Positions 7,980 to 16,695 are shown, counted from the first letter of the stretch. The stretch: DNA of 34,674 bases from Myxococcota bacterium (GCA_025934105.1 JAICYS010000028.1:1-34674); one strand, 5' to 3'. The notes: generated from the letters alone by a model not told the origin. Numbers and translations: made by a program.

Positions 7980-10900
7980 ATGCGGCGGGCGGCGCGCGTC
8001 ACCGGCAAGGTGCTCTTCGCGGTGCTGGCGGTGGTGTTCCTGGCCATCGGCGGCCTCTGGACGTTCGCCGAGAGCGCGCGCGGCGGCGATCTCATCCGGC
8101 GGCTGGCGCTGCGGCAGGTGAACGGCGCCATCGCCGGAGACCTGGCCATCGACCGGCTGCGATTCGGCGGCGACCGGCTGTCTCTGTCGGGCGTGGTGTT
8201 GCGCGATCCCGCCGGCGGCGTGGTCGCGCGTGTCGGCGCCGTCGACCTGCGGTTTGCGCCGCTGGCGCTGTTGGGCGGCACGCTTCGGATCGATCGCCTG
8301 CAGATCGACCGGCCGGACCTGCGCGTGATCTCGGGCCCCGACAGCTCCAACCTGTCGCGGGCCCTGGCCAGCCGGCATCCGTCCCGGGCGGCCCCGGCCA
8401 AGCCCGCGCCGCCGTCGCGCTCGACCGGCCCGGGGTTCGTCGTCGATCTGCGCCGCTTGGCGGTCCGCGGCGGCAACCTGTCGCTGCACGCCGGCGCGCC
8501 GCCGGTGCACGTGCGCTCGCTGAACGTCGACGGGTCGGTCCGCTACGAGACGGGCACCGAGCGGGTCCGGACGGACCTGCGCGTGGTGGCGGTGGGCGCC
8601 CGCTTCGAGGCGCGGGGCGGGCTGGAGCTGGGCGCCCGCCGCGCCGCCCAGGACGGGTTCGCGCTGCGCGTGCACGACGTGAACCTGGCCGATCTGATGC
8701 GCGACGCGCCGCAATCGGACCTGGCGCTGAACCTGGACGCCTTCGGGACGAACGCGGCGGTCGATCTGAAGGCGCGCTCGCCCGGCTTGATCGCGAAGGG
8801 GCACGCCTCGACGGACGGGGTTCACGTGGACGCGCACCTGGGCGTGAACGCGACGGATCTGGACGCCACGGCCCGCAGCCTGGCCCGCTGCCATCTGGCG
8901 CCGCCCCTGGAGCTGGCCGGCGCCGGCACCGTCGACGTGGCGGCCAGCGGGACCCTGGCGCACCCGAAGGTGACGCTGGCGGCGCGGGTTCCGCAGCTCG
9001 TCTACCAGGATGACGCCGTCCGGGACCTGAAGATCAGCGCGACGCTGCCCCGCATCGATCAGCCGCAAGAGGTGCGGCTGGACGTCGCGGCGGCCGGGAT
9101 CCGGCTGGCGGACCGGCGCATCACGGGGCTGGAGCTGGCGCTGCACATCATCGGGCCGCACATCACCGTCAACGCGCGCACGGCCACGCCCTATCCGCTG
9201 GCCTTGACGGCCGACGGCTGGCGGCTGACGCCGCACGCCCTGCGCGTCGACGCGCTGACCTTGCGCTATCCGGGAGAGTCATGGGCGCTGGCCGGGCCCA
9301 CCAAGCTGGTCGTCGACGGCGACCGGCTGGAGCTGGCCGGGCTGGACCTTCGCGGCCGCGGACAGCGGATCCGGGCCGACGTGTCCAAGCTCGGCAAGGC
9401 CGGGCGGGCGCGGGTGGCCGTGTCTCACTTCGACCTCGGGCGCCTGCCCCGGCCGCTGGTGCCGCCCGCGGTGGCGCGGCTGGGCAAGATCGATCTGGAC
9501 GCCGACGTCCGATTTTCGGCGTCGCGCCTGCGCGGTCGGATCGGCGCCCGGGCGGCCGGAACCGGGGTGGACGCCCGCTTCGACCTGCCGGCCGCCTGGC
9601 CGCCCCGCGACGCGAGGCAGCCGGTGCGAATCAAGCTGGTCACGCCCGAGACCGACCTCGGCCAGCTCGCCCGGACCGTCGAGACGGTGACCGGACGGCC
9701 CCTTCCGGTCGCCGCGCGCGGCCGCCTCCAGCTGAACGTCGACGCCGACGGACGCGCCGGCAGCCCGCACGTCGCGGTGACGCTGCACGGGCGCGGGCTG
9801 GCCATCGCCGATCAACCGGTGGGCGACGTCGACCTGTCCGTCGAGGGGAACGGCGACCGACCGCTCGCGCTGCGGCTGCAGGCCAAGGGCGCGGCCGGCG
9901 GCGTGCTGACCGGGCCGTTGCAGGTGACCGCGCAAACGAACGAGTCGCTGCGGGCGATGGTGCGGCGGCCCCCCGACGGAAAAGCCCTGGCTCGGCTGCC
10001 GTTCGAAGCCCACCTGGACGCGCGCCGCCTGTCGGTGGCCGCCGCCGGCAAGCTGGCCAGCCCGCCCGTGCAGGCGCGCGGGACCGTGGCGTTGCACGCC
10101 GATCTGCACGGCACGGCGCAGGCCCCCGAAGGGACGCTGGCCGTCGACGTATCCGGCCTGACCGCGCCGCACGTGCCGGCCACCGACGCCCGCATCGAGG
10201 GGGCGCTGGACGGGCGCGCGGCCCGGCTGAACGTCCGCCTGGTCCAGGCGCGGCACGCGTTGCTGGCGCTGACGGCCCGGGTGGAGGCCACCTGGCGCGA
10301 GCTGCGGGACCGCGCCGCCTGGCCCGAGCTGCCGCTGCGCGTGCGGGCCGTGGTGGGCCCGGTGGCCGTCAAGCACGCCGGACTGCCGCGGCCCGATCAG
10401 CCGGACGTGCGGCGGTCCGAGCTGTCCGGCCGGCTTCACGCCGACCTGGCCGTCGACGGCACGCTGCGCGCGCCGCGCTTGCTGGCGCACGTGCAGGCCG
10501 ACGACGTGCGGCTGGACCGCACCGCCGTCGGCTACGCGCGGCTGACGGCGCGCTACGAACAGGAACGCGCCGGGATGGACCTGCTGGTGGCGTCGGCCAA
10601 CGGCGGCAAGCTGACCGCCGGGGGCAGCGTGCGCGCGAACCTGGGCCTGCCGGCGCTGGCGGCCCATCCGCCCGACGTGCAGCGGCTGCCGTTCGAGCTG
10701 ACGGTCAAGGCGCAGCAGCTGGACCTGCGCGGCTTCTCCGGGCTGACGGACATGCTGCCCCAGGTGGGCGGCCTGCTCGACCTGCAGATCCAGGCGCGGG
10801 GGACGCCGGCCGACCCGCGCTTTTCGGGGCGCGTCGAGTGCACGCGCTGCGAGGTGGAGGTCGACAGCATGGGCGACTTCCACGACATCCACCTGGCGCT

Positions 10901-12128
10901 GCACGGAGACACCGACAAGATCGTCCTCGACGAGCTGACCGCCAAGAGCGGAGCCGGCCAGGCCCGGATCACCGCGGCGCTGACCAGCAACGCCGGACAC
11001 ACGTCCTACGATCTGTCGGGCGCCATCAAGGCGACCACCATGCCCATCTACCAGGAGGGGCAGGAGCTGGCGACGCTCACGCTGCATGCCGACCTCTCCG
11101 GCTCGGCGGGCGGCGCCCATGCGCGCGCCAAGATTCACATCGCCGACGCGCGCATCGCGCTGTCCGACCAGAAGCGCAAGAACCTGCAATCGCTGAAGGC
11201 GGCCGACGACATCATCCTCCTCGAGAACGGGCGACCCATCAACCGCCGCCAGGCCAAGCGGCTGCGGGCCGTCACCGCGCGGCTCGACCGGCTGCGGGCG
11301 GGCGGCCCGGCCGCCGCCGCGGGCGAGGACCAGGCGCCGCCGGCCGCCGCCGGTCAAGCCGCCAGCGTCGGCCCGTGGCGCAGCTTGCTCATCGCGATCG
11401 ACGCGCCCCGCAAGCTGTGGGTGAGCGGCAACAACGCCAACCTGGAGCTGGGCCTGGCCCAGAATTTCCGCGTGCGCGTCGGGCGCGAGGTGCAGGTCTA
11501 CGGCCAGGTCATCACGCACCGCGGGCGCATCAACGCCTTCGGGCGACGGTTCGACCTCAAGGCCAACTCCACGCTGAACTTCGGCGGCCCCGCCGACCAG
11601 CCCACGCTGGACGTGACGGCCCAGTACCAGAACGACGCCGAGAACGCGACGGTGCTGCTGACCGCCAAGGGGCCGCTCGACCACCTGGCCATCGGCGTGA
11701 GCTCGCCCAACCGGCCCGAGCTCAGTCAGTCGCAGCTCTACACGCTGATCATCACCGGGCACGTGCAGATGGGCGGAACCGGCGGCGGGTCGGGCGGCTC
11801 GGCGGCGGCCAACGAGGCGTCGGGCCTGATCGCCAGCGCCATCGCGGGCGGCCTGCAAAAGACGCTGGCCAAACGCCTGCCCGTCGACGTGTTGACGATC
11901 GACGCCGGCGGCGGCGGCCTGACCGGCACGCAATTCGAGGCCGGACGCTACATGACCGACCGGCTGTACGTCGGGTACGTGGGCCGCATCGGCGCCGACC
12001 CGACCCGCTATCAGAACCGGAACGCGGTCCACGTCGAGTACGAGCTGGGATCCCGCTGGCAGTTCGCGGGCGAATACGGCGACGTGGGCACCGGCTCGGC
12101 GGACCTCATCTGGAAGAAGACCTACTGA
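7980..12128 (+). CDS. tamB: Translocation and assembly module protein TamB
   Basis: 1382 residues. TamB is anchored in the inner membrane and reaches across the periplasm to TamA; the pair helps insert some outer-membrane proteins and has been tied to phospholipid transport. An N-terminal membrane segment (about residues 10-30, LFAVLAVVFLAIGGLW) precedes a very long beta-strand-rich body. The C-terminal 300 residues fit the TamB domain (DUF490): VYGQVITHRGRINAFGRRF and FNFGG-like turns, PTLDVTAQY, SQSQLYTLIITG, and an ending with ... FAGEYGDVGTGSADLIWKKTY-type strands. The gene starts one base after the tamA stop, with GGAGAGG inside the tamA end, so translation is probably coupled. It is close to the length of E. 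coli TamB (about 1260). Confidence 0.93.
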   Translation: MRRAARVTGKVLFAVLAVVFLAIGGLWTFAESARGGDLIRRLALRQVNGAIAGDLAIDRLRFGGDRLSLSGVVLRDPAGGVVARVGAVDLRFAPLALLGGTLRIDRLQIDRPDLRVISGPDSSNLSRALASRHPSRAAPAKPAPPSRSTGPGFVVDLRRLAVRGGNLSLHAGAPPVHVRSLNVDGSVRYETGTERVRTDLRVVAVGARFEARGGLELGARRAAQDGFALRVHDVNLADLMRDAPQSDLALNLDAFGTNAAVDLKARSPGLIAKGHASTDGVHVDAHLGVNATDLDATARSLARCHLAPPLELAGAGTVDVAASGTLAHPKVTLAARVPQLVYQDDAVRDLKISATLPRIDQPQEVRLDVAAAGIRLADRRITGLELALHIIGPHITVNARTATPYPLALTADGWRLTPHALRVDALTLRYPGESWALAGPTKLVVDGDRLELAGLDLRGRGQRIRADVSKLGKAGRARVAVSHFDLGRLPRPLVPPAVARLGKIDLDADVRFSASRLRGRIGARAAGTGVDARFDLPAAWPPRDARQPVRIKLVTPETDLGQLARTVETVTGRPLPVAARGRLQLNVDADGRAGSPHVAVTLHGRGLAIADQPVGDVDLSVEGNGDRPLALRLQAKGAAGGVLTGPLQVTAQTNESLRAMVRRPPDGKALARLPFEAHLDARRLSVAAAGKLASPPVQARGTVALHADLHGTAQAPEGTLAVDVSGLTAPHVPATDARIEGALDGRAARLNVRLVQARHALLALTARVEATWRELRDRAAWPELPLRVRAVVGPVAVKHAGLPRPDQPDVRRSELSGRLHADLAVDGTLRAPRLLAHVQADDVRLDRTAVGYARLTARYEQERAGMDLLVASANGGKLTAGGSVRANLGLPALAAHPPDVQRLPFELTVKAQQLDLRGFSGLTDMLPQVGGLLDLQIQARGTPADPRFSGRVECTRCEVEVDSMGDFHDIHLALHGDTDKIVLDELTAKSGAGQARITAALTSNAGHTSYDLSGAIKATTMPIYQEGQELATLTLHADLSGSAGGAHARAKIHIADARIALSDQKRKNLQSLKAADDIILLENGRPINRRQAKRLRAVTARLDRLRAGGPAAAAGEDQAPPAAAGQAASVGPWRSLLIAIDAPRKLWVSGNNANLELGLAQNFRVRVGREVQVYGQVITHRGRINAFGRRFDLKANSTLNFGGPADQPTLDVTAQYQNDAENATVLLTAKGPLDHLAIGVSSPNRPELSQSQLYTLIITGHVQMGGTGGGSGGSAAANEASGLIASAIAGGLQKTLAKRLPVDVLTIDAGGGGLTGTQFEAGRYMTDRLYVGYVGRIGADPTRYQNRNAVHVEYELGSRWQFAGEYGDVGTGSADLIWKKTY

Positions 12129-12176
12129 CGCCGCTTGGACCGTTCTTGATTAAGCCGCGGCCCGGGGATCGACGGC

Positions 12177-12437
12177 CGCATCCTGGTGGTCGAGGACGAA
12201 AAGATCTGCGGGAGGTGCTGGCCTACAACCTGCGTCAGGCGGGCGGGCGCGGGTGCGCACGCGCAGAACCTGCGGAGGACGTGCGGGGGCGACAAACCGG
12301 GCGTGAGCCCCCGGACCATCGACACCCACGTCAAGCGGCTGCCCGACAAGCTTGGGGGCGCCGGCTCCCTGGTCGAGACCGTCCGCGCGACCGGAGACCG
12401 GCTGCGGGCGGAGCACCAGGTCGTCGTCAAGGCGTAG
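12177..12437 (+). pseudogene. Remnant of a PhoB/OmpR-type response regulator
   Basis: The two ends of a response regulator are fused with the middle missing. The 5' end reads RILVVEDEK; one base is then missing (near 12204), and the next frame continues LREVLAYNLRQAG, the start of a receiver domain of the PhoB kind. After a garbled stretch, the original frame resumes with the end of a winged-helix DNA-binding domain: VSPRTIDTHVKRLPDKLG, then LVETVRATGDRLR. Intact relatives have RLRDKLG and VRG-x-GYRLR, so key positions are also mutated (Arg to Pro, Tyr to Asp). About 260 bases remain of an expected 690; the phospho-acceptor Asp and most of both domains are gone. Its end overlaps the galE 3' end by 11 bases. 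I am confident it is non-functional; the PhoB identity is likely but not certain. Confidence 0.8.
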
Positions 12438-13422
12438 GACGCCGGCCGAAACGGCCGGGCCGCTCGTGCCAGCGAAGGGCGTGGCCGACGATGGTGTCCA
12501 GCTCCGCGTAGCGGGGCCGCCACCCGAGGAGCTCGGCGGCCTTGCGGGCGTCCGCCACCAGGATGGGCGGATCGCCGGCGCGCCGTCCAACCTCGCGCGT
12601 CGGGACCTTCCGCCCGCTCGCGAGCTCGACCGAGCGGATCACCTCGCGCACCGAGTGGCCGCGACCGGTCCCCAGGTTGGCGGCCAGGCTGCTGGCGCCC
12701 TCGTTCAAGCGGCGCAGGGCAGCCAGGTGCGCCTCGCCCAGGTCGGTCACGTGGATGTAGTCGCGCACCGCGGTGCCGTCCGGCGTCGGATAATCGGTCC
12801 CGTAAATGTCGAGCGGCGGCCGCTGGCCCAGCGCCGACCGGATCGCCAGCGGGATGAGATGCGATTCGGGCTCGTGCTCCTCGCCCAGCTCACCGTCGGG
12901 ATCGGCGCCCGCCGCGTTGAAGTAGCGCAGGACGGCGAAGCGGATCCGGTGCGCCGTCTGGTACCAGCGCAGCATCTTCTCGACGATCAGCTTCGACTCG
13001 CCGTACGGGCTGACGGGGGCCTGCGGGTGGTCTTCGTCGATGGGGACGCGCACCGGTTCGCCGTAGGTGGCGCAGGTGGACGAGAACACCAGGTCGCGCA
13101 CGCCCTGCTTCACCATCGCGTCGAGCAGGTTGATCGTGCCGACCACGTTGTTGCGGAAGTACTTGCCGGGATCGGTCATCGACTCGCCGACGTAGGTGTA
13201 GGCGGCGAAGTGGACGACCGCGCTGACCCGGTGCTCTTCCATTACCCGACAGACCAGGTCGCGGTCCGCCAGATCGCCCTCGACCAGCGGGCCCCACTTG
13301 ACGGCCTCGCGGTGCCCGAACACCAGGTTGTCGAGGACGATCGGCTGCAGGCCGGCCCGGGCGCAAAGCTTGGCCGTGTGGCTTCCGATGTACCCGGCCC
13401 CGCCCACAATCAAGATCGACAT
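12427..13422 (-). CDS. galE: UDP-glucose 4-epimerase GalE
   Basis: 331 residues, the usual length. GalE interconverts UDP-galactose and UDP-glucose with a tightly bound NAD, completing the Leloir pathway and supplying UDP-galactose for envelope glycans. The Rossmann motif GGAGYIG is at residues 7-13. The catalytic S115-T116 lies in VFSSTCATYG, with Y140 and K144 in SPYGESK. RYFNAAGADPDGELGEEH and DGTAVRDYIHVTDL are hallmark GalE segments. GGATGTGAC precedes the ATG. It is a single gene, 7 kb from galT and galK, which lie on the same strand in a sugar-uptake operon without their own galE. It diverges from a small secreted-protein gene across 119 bases. Confidence 0.96.
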   Translation of the reverse strand: MSILIVGGAGYIGSHTAKLCARAGLQPIVLDNLVFGHREAVKWGPLVEGDLADRDLVCRVMEEHRVSAVVHFAAYTYVGESMTDPGKYFRNNVVGTINLLDAMVKQGVRDLVFSSTCATYGEPVRVPIDEDHPQAPVSPYGESKLIVEKMLRWYQTAHRIRFAVLRYFNAAGADPDGELGEEHEPESHLIPLAIRSALGQRPPLDIYGTDYPTPDGTAVRDYIHVTDLGEAHLAALRRLNEGASSLAANLGTGRGHSVREVIRSVELASGRKVPTREVGRRAGDPPILVADARKAAELLGWRPRYAELDTIVGHALRWHERPGRFGRRPTP

Positions 13423-13541
13423 GTCACATCCATTGGGTTTCGCGTTGCGGCGCTGGTGTTTGGCGGGCGCGGGCCCGATCGTTGAAGGCCGGGTTTGCCA
13501 TCGCCAGGGCCGGCCTTAGGTTGGAGGTGCGGGAGGGACAC

Positions 13542-13961
13542 ATGGTGGGTCGATGGGCGCGAATCGCGGGAATGGGTTGCGCACTGGCGATGGGGGCGGC
13601 CGCCGGCGCGCAAGCGAATGACCAGCCGCGTGATACGTCGGCGGCGAATCAATGCCCGCTGGGACGCACCTATCGGGCCACCGCGGTGACGCCCGACCAT
13701 GCCCGCGAGCAAGGCTACGGCCAGGACGTGCAGCGGCTGCGCGGCGCCGACATCCACATCGCCGCCCAACCGGGCCTGACGCAGGAGTGGTTGCAAAAGT
13801 CGATCGAGCGCAGCGTTGCCAACGGCGATTGCGACTTCGGAACGTCCCATTTGACGGTGAACGTTCTGTCGGCCGGCAACGCGTTCGAGGTGCGGCTCAC
13901 GACGCCGGACGAGCGGGCAGCGCGCCAGGTGCTCCAGCGGGCGCAACAGCTGGTCCGCTGA
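13542..13961 (+). CDS. Small secreted protein of unknown function
   Basis: 139 residues. GGGAGGG lies just upstream of the ATG at 13542, which makes this start better than the one at 13482. The N-terminus is a Sec signal peptide (basic MVGRWAR, hydrophobic core, cleavage near AQA-ND at about residue 26). The mature part has two cysteines (in NQCPLG and NGDCDFG) that could pair, and a likely alpha/beta fold with TSHLTVNVLSAGNAFEVRL near the end. I do not recognise a family. It converges on the FG-GAP-like lipoprotein gene with 14 bases between the stops. Confidence 0.75.
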   Translation: MVGRWARIAGMGCALAMGAAAGAQANDQPRDTSAANQCPLGRTYRATAVTPDHAREQGYGQDVQRLRGADIHIAAQPGLTQEWLQKSIERSVANGDCDFGTSHLTVNVLSAGNAFEVRLTTPDERAARQVLQRAQQLVR

Positions 13962-13975
13962 GGTCCGCCGCGGCG

Positions 13976-14737
13976 TCACTCGAGCGTCTCCAGGACGGTG
14001 ACCGGGCCGCCGGGCTGACGGCGGGTGAGGACAAAGGCGCGCATCACGTTGGGGGCGTTGAGATCGGCGGTGCGGGCCAGGTTCAGGAACACGATGGCGT
14101 CGCCGATGCCGTCGCCGTTGAAGTCGCCGCCGGCCCACCAGGTGAGCCGGCCCTGGTAGCGGCCGCGCACCACCAGCTCGCGATAGTTGGCGCGCGCCGC
14201 GGCGCGGTCGAAGGCCAGCGTCGGATCGACGGCGTGCCAGGACCGCGTCTGCCCTGGCTTCGCCGGCGCCGGTGACAGCGCGGCCGGCAGGAGGTCGCCG
14301 GGATGGTTCGACGACACCACGTCCGCCAGGTAGGCGGCGCGGGGCGCGCTGGCCCGCCGGACCAGAGCCAGCGCGCGACAACGGATCGACTTTTCCTTGA
14401 ACGTGTCGCGCTCCCATTGCGGGCCCAGCTCGACGTCAGTCTCCTGAATGCCGTCCAGGTCGGCACAATTGATCAGATGACGCCGGAGGCGGTTCGGCGC
14501 GTGACCATCCTTGAGCACGATGGTGCCGTTCAGCCAGGGCGCCGTCCAACCGACCTCCAGATCGTCCGACCCCGATTCGACCAGCCCCGGCCAGACGTCG
14601 ACCCCTGACGGCGCGCGGTGCGGCTGCGGCACCGCCGCGGACGGTGCCGCGGGCAGCGGCGGCGCGGCTCGCTTGCAGGAACAGCAGCCAAGGAGGCTCA
14701 GGGCCGCCAGCAGCGCGGACCGGCGACGGGCGGTCAC
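13976..14737 (-). CDS. Lipoprotein with FG-GAP/VCBS-like repeat
   Basis: 253 residues. The GTG start overlaps the methyltransferase stop (GTGTGA), so it is translationally coupled to that gene. A lipoprotein signal, LLAALSLLGC with the cysteine at residue 18, is followed by a Pro/Ala-rich tether. Near residue 200, WWAGGDFNGDGIGDAIVFLN is a classic FG-GAP/VCBS element: a calcium-binding DxDGxxD loop of beta-propeller repeats. An earlier segment, NCADLDGIQETDVELG, may be a second, weaker blade. Proteins of this type are often surface or periplasmic binding modules; the ligand is unknown. Pairing with a cytosolic methyltransferase in one transcript is unexpected. Confidence 0.75.
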   Translation of the reverse strand: MTARRRSALLAALSLLGCCSCKRAAPPLPAAPSAAVPQPHRAPSGVDVWPGLVESGSDDLEVGWTAPWLNGTIVLKDGHAPNRLRRHLINCADLDGIQETDVELGPQWERDTFKEKSIRCRALALVRRASAPRAAYLADVVSSNHPGDLLPAALSPAPAKPGQTRSWHAVDPTLAFDRAAARANYRELVVRGRYQGRLTWWAGGDFNGDGIGDAIVFLNLARTADLNAPNVMRAFVLTRRQPGGPVTVLETLE

Positions 14738-16056
14738 ACCACCCCCGGAGGCAGCGTGGCAAAGAACGCTCGCAGCTGATCGCCGATTCGCGGCGTGTCG
14801 AACCCCCACAGGCGCCCCATCTCGGCGGCCACGTCGTTCAACGAGCGCTGTCCGTCGAGGAGCGAGATGACGCTGCCCGCGAACACCGACTGGCGGCCGA
14901 ACGCGATCAGCGGGTCCGTCAGGGGAATCGGCCGTGACGGATCGGCGATCCAGGGCAGCTCCGCCGCGGCGGGCGGGGGAGCCGCGGCGGGGGCGATTTT
15001 GCGGGCGGCAAACGAAAACACCGTCTCGATTCGCCGCGAACCGCTGGCCGGCGAGTCGAAATAGGGGACGTCGTCGCGCGACCGGCTGACCAGTTCGAAA
15101 CCCGAGGCCGCCGTGAGGTCCCAAATCTCTTCGATCGTGTAGGTGGTGCCCAAGCTCTGTTTGAACCGCAGGGGACCGACGTTGAGCCAGGTCCCGCCCG
15201 TCCGAAGCACGCGATTGACGGCTGCAGCGGTCTCGCGAAAGTCGCGCTCGTTGGCGTCGATGAACCACGGCGTGAGGACCGTGTCGAACGACTCGGGCGG
15301 AAACGGCGGAGCCAGCGCGTCCGCCACGGCGAACGTGAACCCCGGCCCCGGCCGAACGTCCGACCGGAGCTGGTGCTGGACCACGACCCCCTGCTGGGAG
15401 TGCGGGGCCACCGGAAACTCCGGCAACACGACGGTCTCGCCGCGCATCAGGCGAGCGGCCACCAGCAACGGAAACGGGTTGAGATCGATGGCCCAGGTCT
15501 CCGTCGGCCCCAGCGCCCGATGCACGTCGACGGCCAGCCGGCCGGCCCCCACCCCGTAGGCGGCCAGGCGGCCCAGCGGCTGCCGGACCATCCGCTGGAC
15601 GACGGCGCGGGTCGCGTCCACCTCGGCCTGCCCCCAGGCCCAATCCCGAAACACGTTCTCCCCGAAGCGCAGCAGCTCGTCGGCGCCGCCGGCGCCGGGC
15701 GCCGCCGGCAACAGCTGGCGCTCGCCCCCGGTGACGTCCTGGAACAGCCGCTGGACCTCCAAGCGCTGTTGCTCGCAAGCGGCCACCACGGCTTCGACTC
15801 GGGCCCGCGTCCGAGGCAGCGCCTCGGCGCCGGCCGCCTCGGCGCGCCACTGCTGCAGGCTGCGCTCGGTCTCGGCCGTGAAGTCCGCCAGGCGATGGAT
15901 CCAGACCGCCCGCCACAACCTCGGGTCGGGCATCAGGCAGGGAAGGTCGCCCACCGGCGGATAGGCCGTTCCGCAGGCCGAGCAGCGGGGCGGCTCGGCG
16001 GCCAGGTCCAGCGGCCGACCGTCACAGCGCGGGCAACCGACGGGCCCGGTCGTCAC
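14734..16056 (-). CDS. N2227-like SAM methyltransferase with N-terminal zinc ribbon
   Basis: 440 residues, cytosolic. An N-terminal zinc ribbon of Trm112 type has C8, C11, C25 and C28 (GCPRCDGRPL ... RCSACGTAYP). The catalytic part is a class I SAM methyltransferase: glycine-rich VGAGRLA, the acidic ribose-binding end in AIDLNPFPLL, then VLTPWFIDAN, TGGTWLNVGPLRF and YTIEEIWDLTAASGFEL. These last three blocks match the N2227/carnosine N-methyltransferase family, which methylates imidazole nitrogens of histidine-containing peptides. The last 60 residues form a separate small domain that recalls PqqD-like winged helices; this is tentative. I chose the GTG at 16056 because the zinc ribbon starts right after it and the upstream ATG would overlap the divergent oxygenase gene. 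The substrate is unknown. Confidence 0.82.
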   Translation of the reverse strand: MTTGPVGCPRCDGRPLDLAAEPPRCSACGTAYPPVGDLPCLMPDPRLWRAVWIHRLADFTAETERSLQQWRAEAAGAEALPRTRARVEAVVAACEQQRLEVQRLFQDVTGGERQLLPAAPGAGGADELLRFGENVFRDWAWGQAEVDATRAVVQRMVRQPLGRLAAYGVGAGRLAVDVHRALGPTETWAIDLNPFPLLVAARLMRGETVVLPEFPVAPHSQQGVVVQHQLRSDVRPGPGFTFAVADALAPPFPPESFDTVLTPWFIDANERDFRETAAAVNRVLRTGGTWLNVGPLRFKQSLGTTYTIEEIWDLTAASGFELVSRSRDDVPYFDSPASGSRRIETVFSFAARKIAPAAAPPPAAAELPWIADPSRPIPLTDPLIAFGRQSVFAGSVISLLDGQRSLNDVAAEMGRLWGFDTPRIGDQLRAFFATLPPGVV

Positions 16057-16076
16057 GCAACCACCGCGCGAATGCG

Positions 16077-16106
16077 TTGTGGTGGATTCGCCGATCGATC
16101 TACCAT
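16077..16106 (+). promoter_or_regulatory. Possible promoter giving a leaderless oxygenase mRNA
   Basis: TTGTGG at 16077-16082 and TACCAT at 16101-16106 are 18 bases apart. The start codon at 16114 lies 7 bases after the -10, where transcription would begin, and no Shine-Dalgarno sequence precedes it. This fits a leaderless transcript. Both hexamers are imperfect. Confidence 0.3.
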
Positions 16107-16113
16107 TCGCGCA

Positions 16114-16695
16114 ATGCAGTTGGTCCAGCTCGACGACGTCATCCCCAAACCGTATCAGAATCAATTAGAGGCGGAGATCTCGGCCCTGGGTTGGTTTTTT
16201 CACCAGGAGAGCGCACGTCCGGGCCTCGAGTTCGCGGCCAACTACGGCGGCTTTTACCACATGGCTTTCGACGCCGCGTCTCCGGTGCCGGTCGTCTCGG
16301 CCATCAACGCCATGCTGGTTCCGCTCTTGTTCGTCTCCTGCGAGAAAGCCGGACTGAGCTTCAGCGACCTGATCCGAGTCCGGCTTGGTCTGTTTGCCAG
16401 CAACGCGCTGAACGTCCCCTACCACAACCCGCACGTCGACTTTTACGAGCCGCATCTGGTCGGCCTTTACTACGTGAACGACTCTGACGGGGACACGGTG
16501 GTCTTCAATCAAACGGCCGACCAGGTGACCGTTCAGCAGTCCGCGGCGCTCGCCAATTCGGGCGGGTTCACCGAGCTGGCTCGGATCCCGCCCAAGAAGG
16601 GACGCATGGTGTTCTTCGAGGGAAGGCATTACCACGCCAGCATGCACCCGATGAAGAGCTCACACCGGATCGTGGTGACCTTCAACTTTCGATGA
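16114..16695 (+). CDS. 2-oxoglutarate/Fe(II)-dependent oxygenase (prolyl 4-hydroxylase-like)
   Basis: 193 residues, one compact double-stranded beta-helix domain. The iron triad is visible: H107 and D109 in NPHVDF and H174 in RHYHAS. R185 in HRIVVTFNF is placed to bind the 2-oxoglutarate carboxylate. These enzymes hydroxylate or otherwise oxidise proteins, peptides or small molecules using O2 and 2-oxoglutarate. LVGLYYVNDSDGDTVVFNQ is typical of prolyl 4-hydroxylase-like and phage-type members. The gene diverges from the zinc-ribbon methyltransferase across 57 bases, suggesting that the two act on the same substrate or are co-regulated. The ATG at 16114 starts exactly where family homology begins (VQLDDVIPKPYQNQL). 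Confidence 0.87.
   Translation: MQLVQLDDVIPKPYQNQLEAEISALGWFFHQESARPGLEFAANYGGFYHMAFDAASPVPVVSAINAMLVPLLFVSCEKAGLSFSDLIRVRLGLFASNALNVPYHNPHVDFYEPHLVGLYYVNDSDGDTVVFNQTADQVTVQQSAALANSGGFTELARIPPKKGRMVFFEGRHYHASMHPMKSSHRIVVTFNFR

Noticed and set aside
5693-8476. 927-codon minus-strand frame across tamA
   Set aside because: Composition typical of an antisense shadow in GC-rich DNA; tamA on the plus strand has clear domains.
9279-12032. 917-codon minus-strand and 1076-codon plus-strand frames inside tamB
   Set aside because: Low-information Arg/Gly/Ala/Gln-rich translations; tamB has the recognised C-terminal domain in its own frame.
13495-13522. TTGCCA and TAGGTT as a promoter for the 139-residue secreted protein
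   Set aside because: Spacing 16 is acceptable but the -10 matches only 3 of 6 bases and lies 19 bases from the start codon; too weak to list.
14734-16164. ATG at 16164 as the methyltransferase start
   Set aside because: It would extend 50 bases into the divergent oxygenase gene and add residues before the zinc ribbon that look non-coding; the GTG at 16056 fits better.
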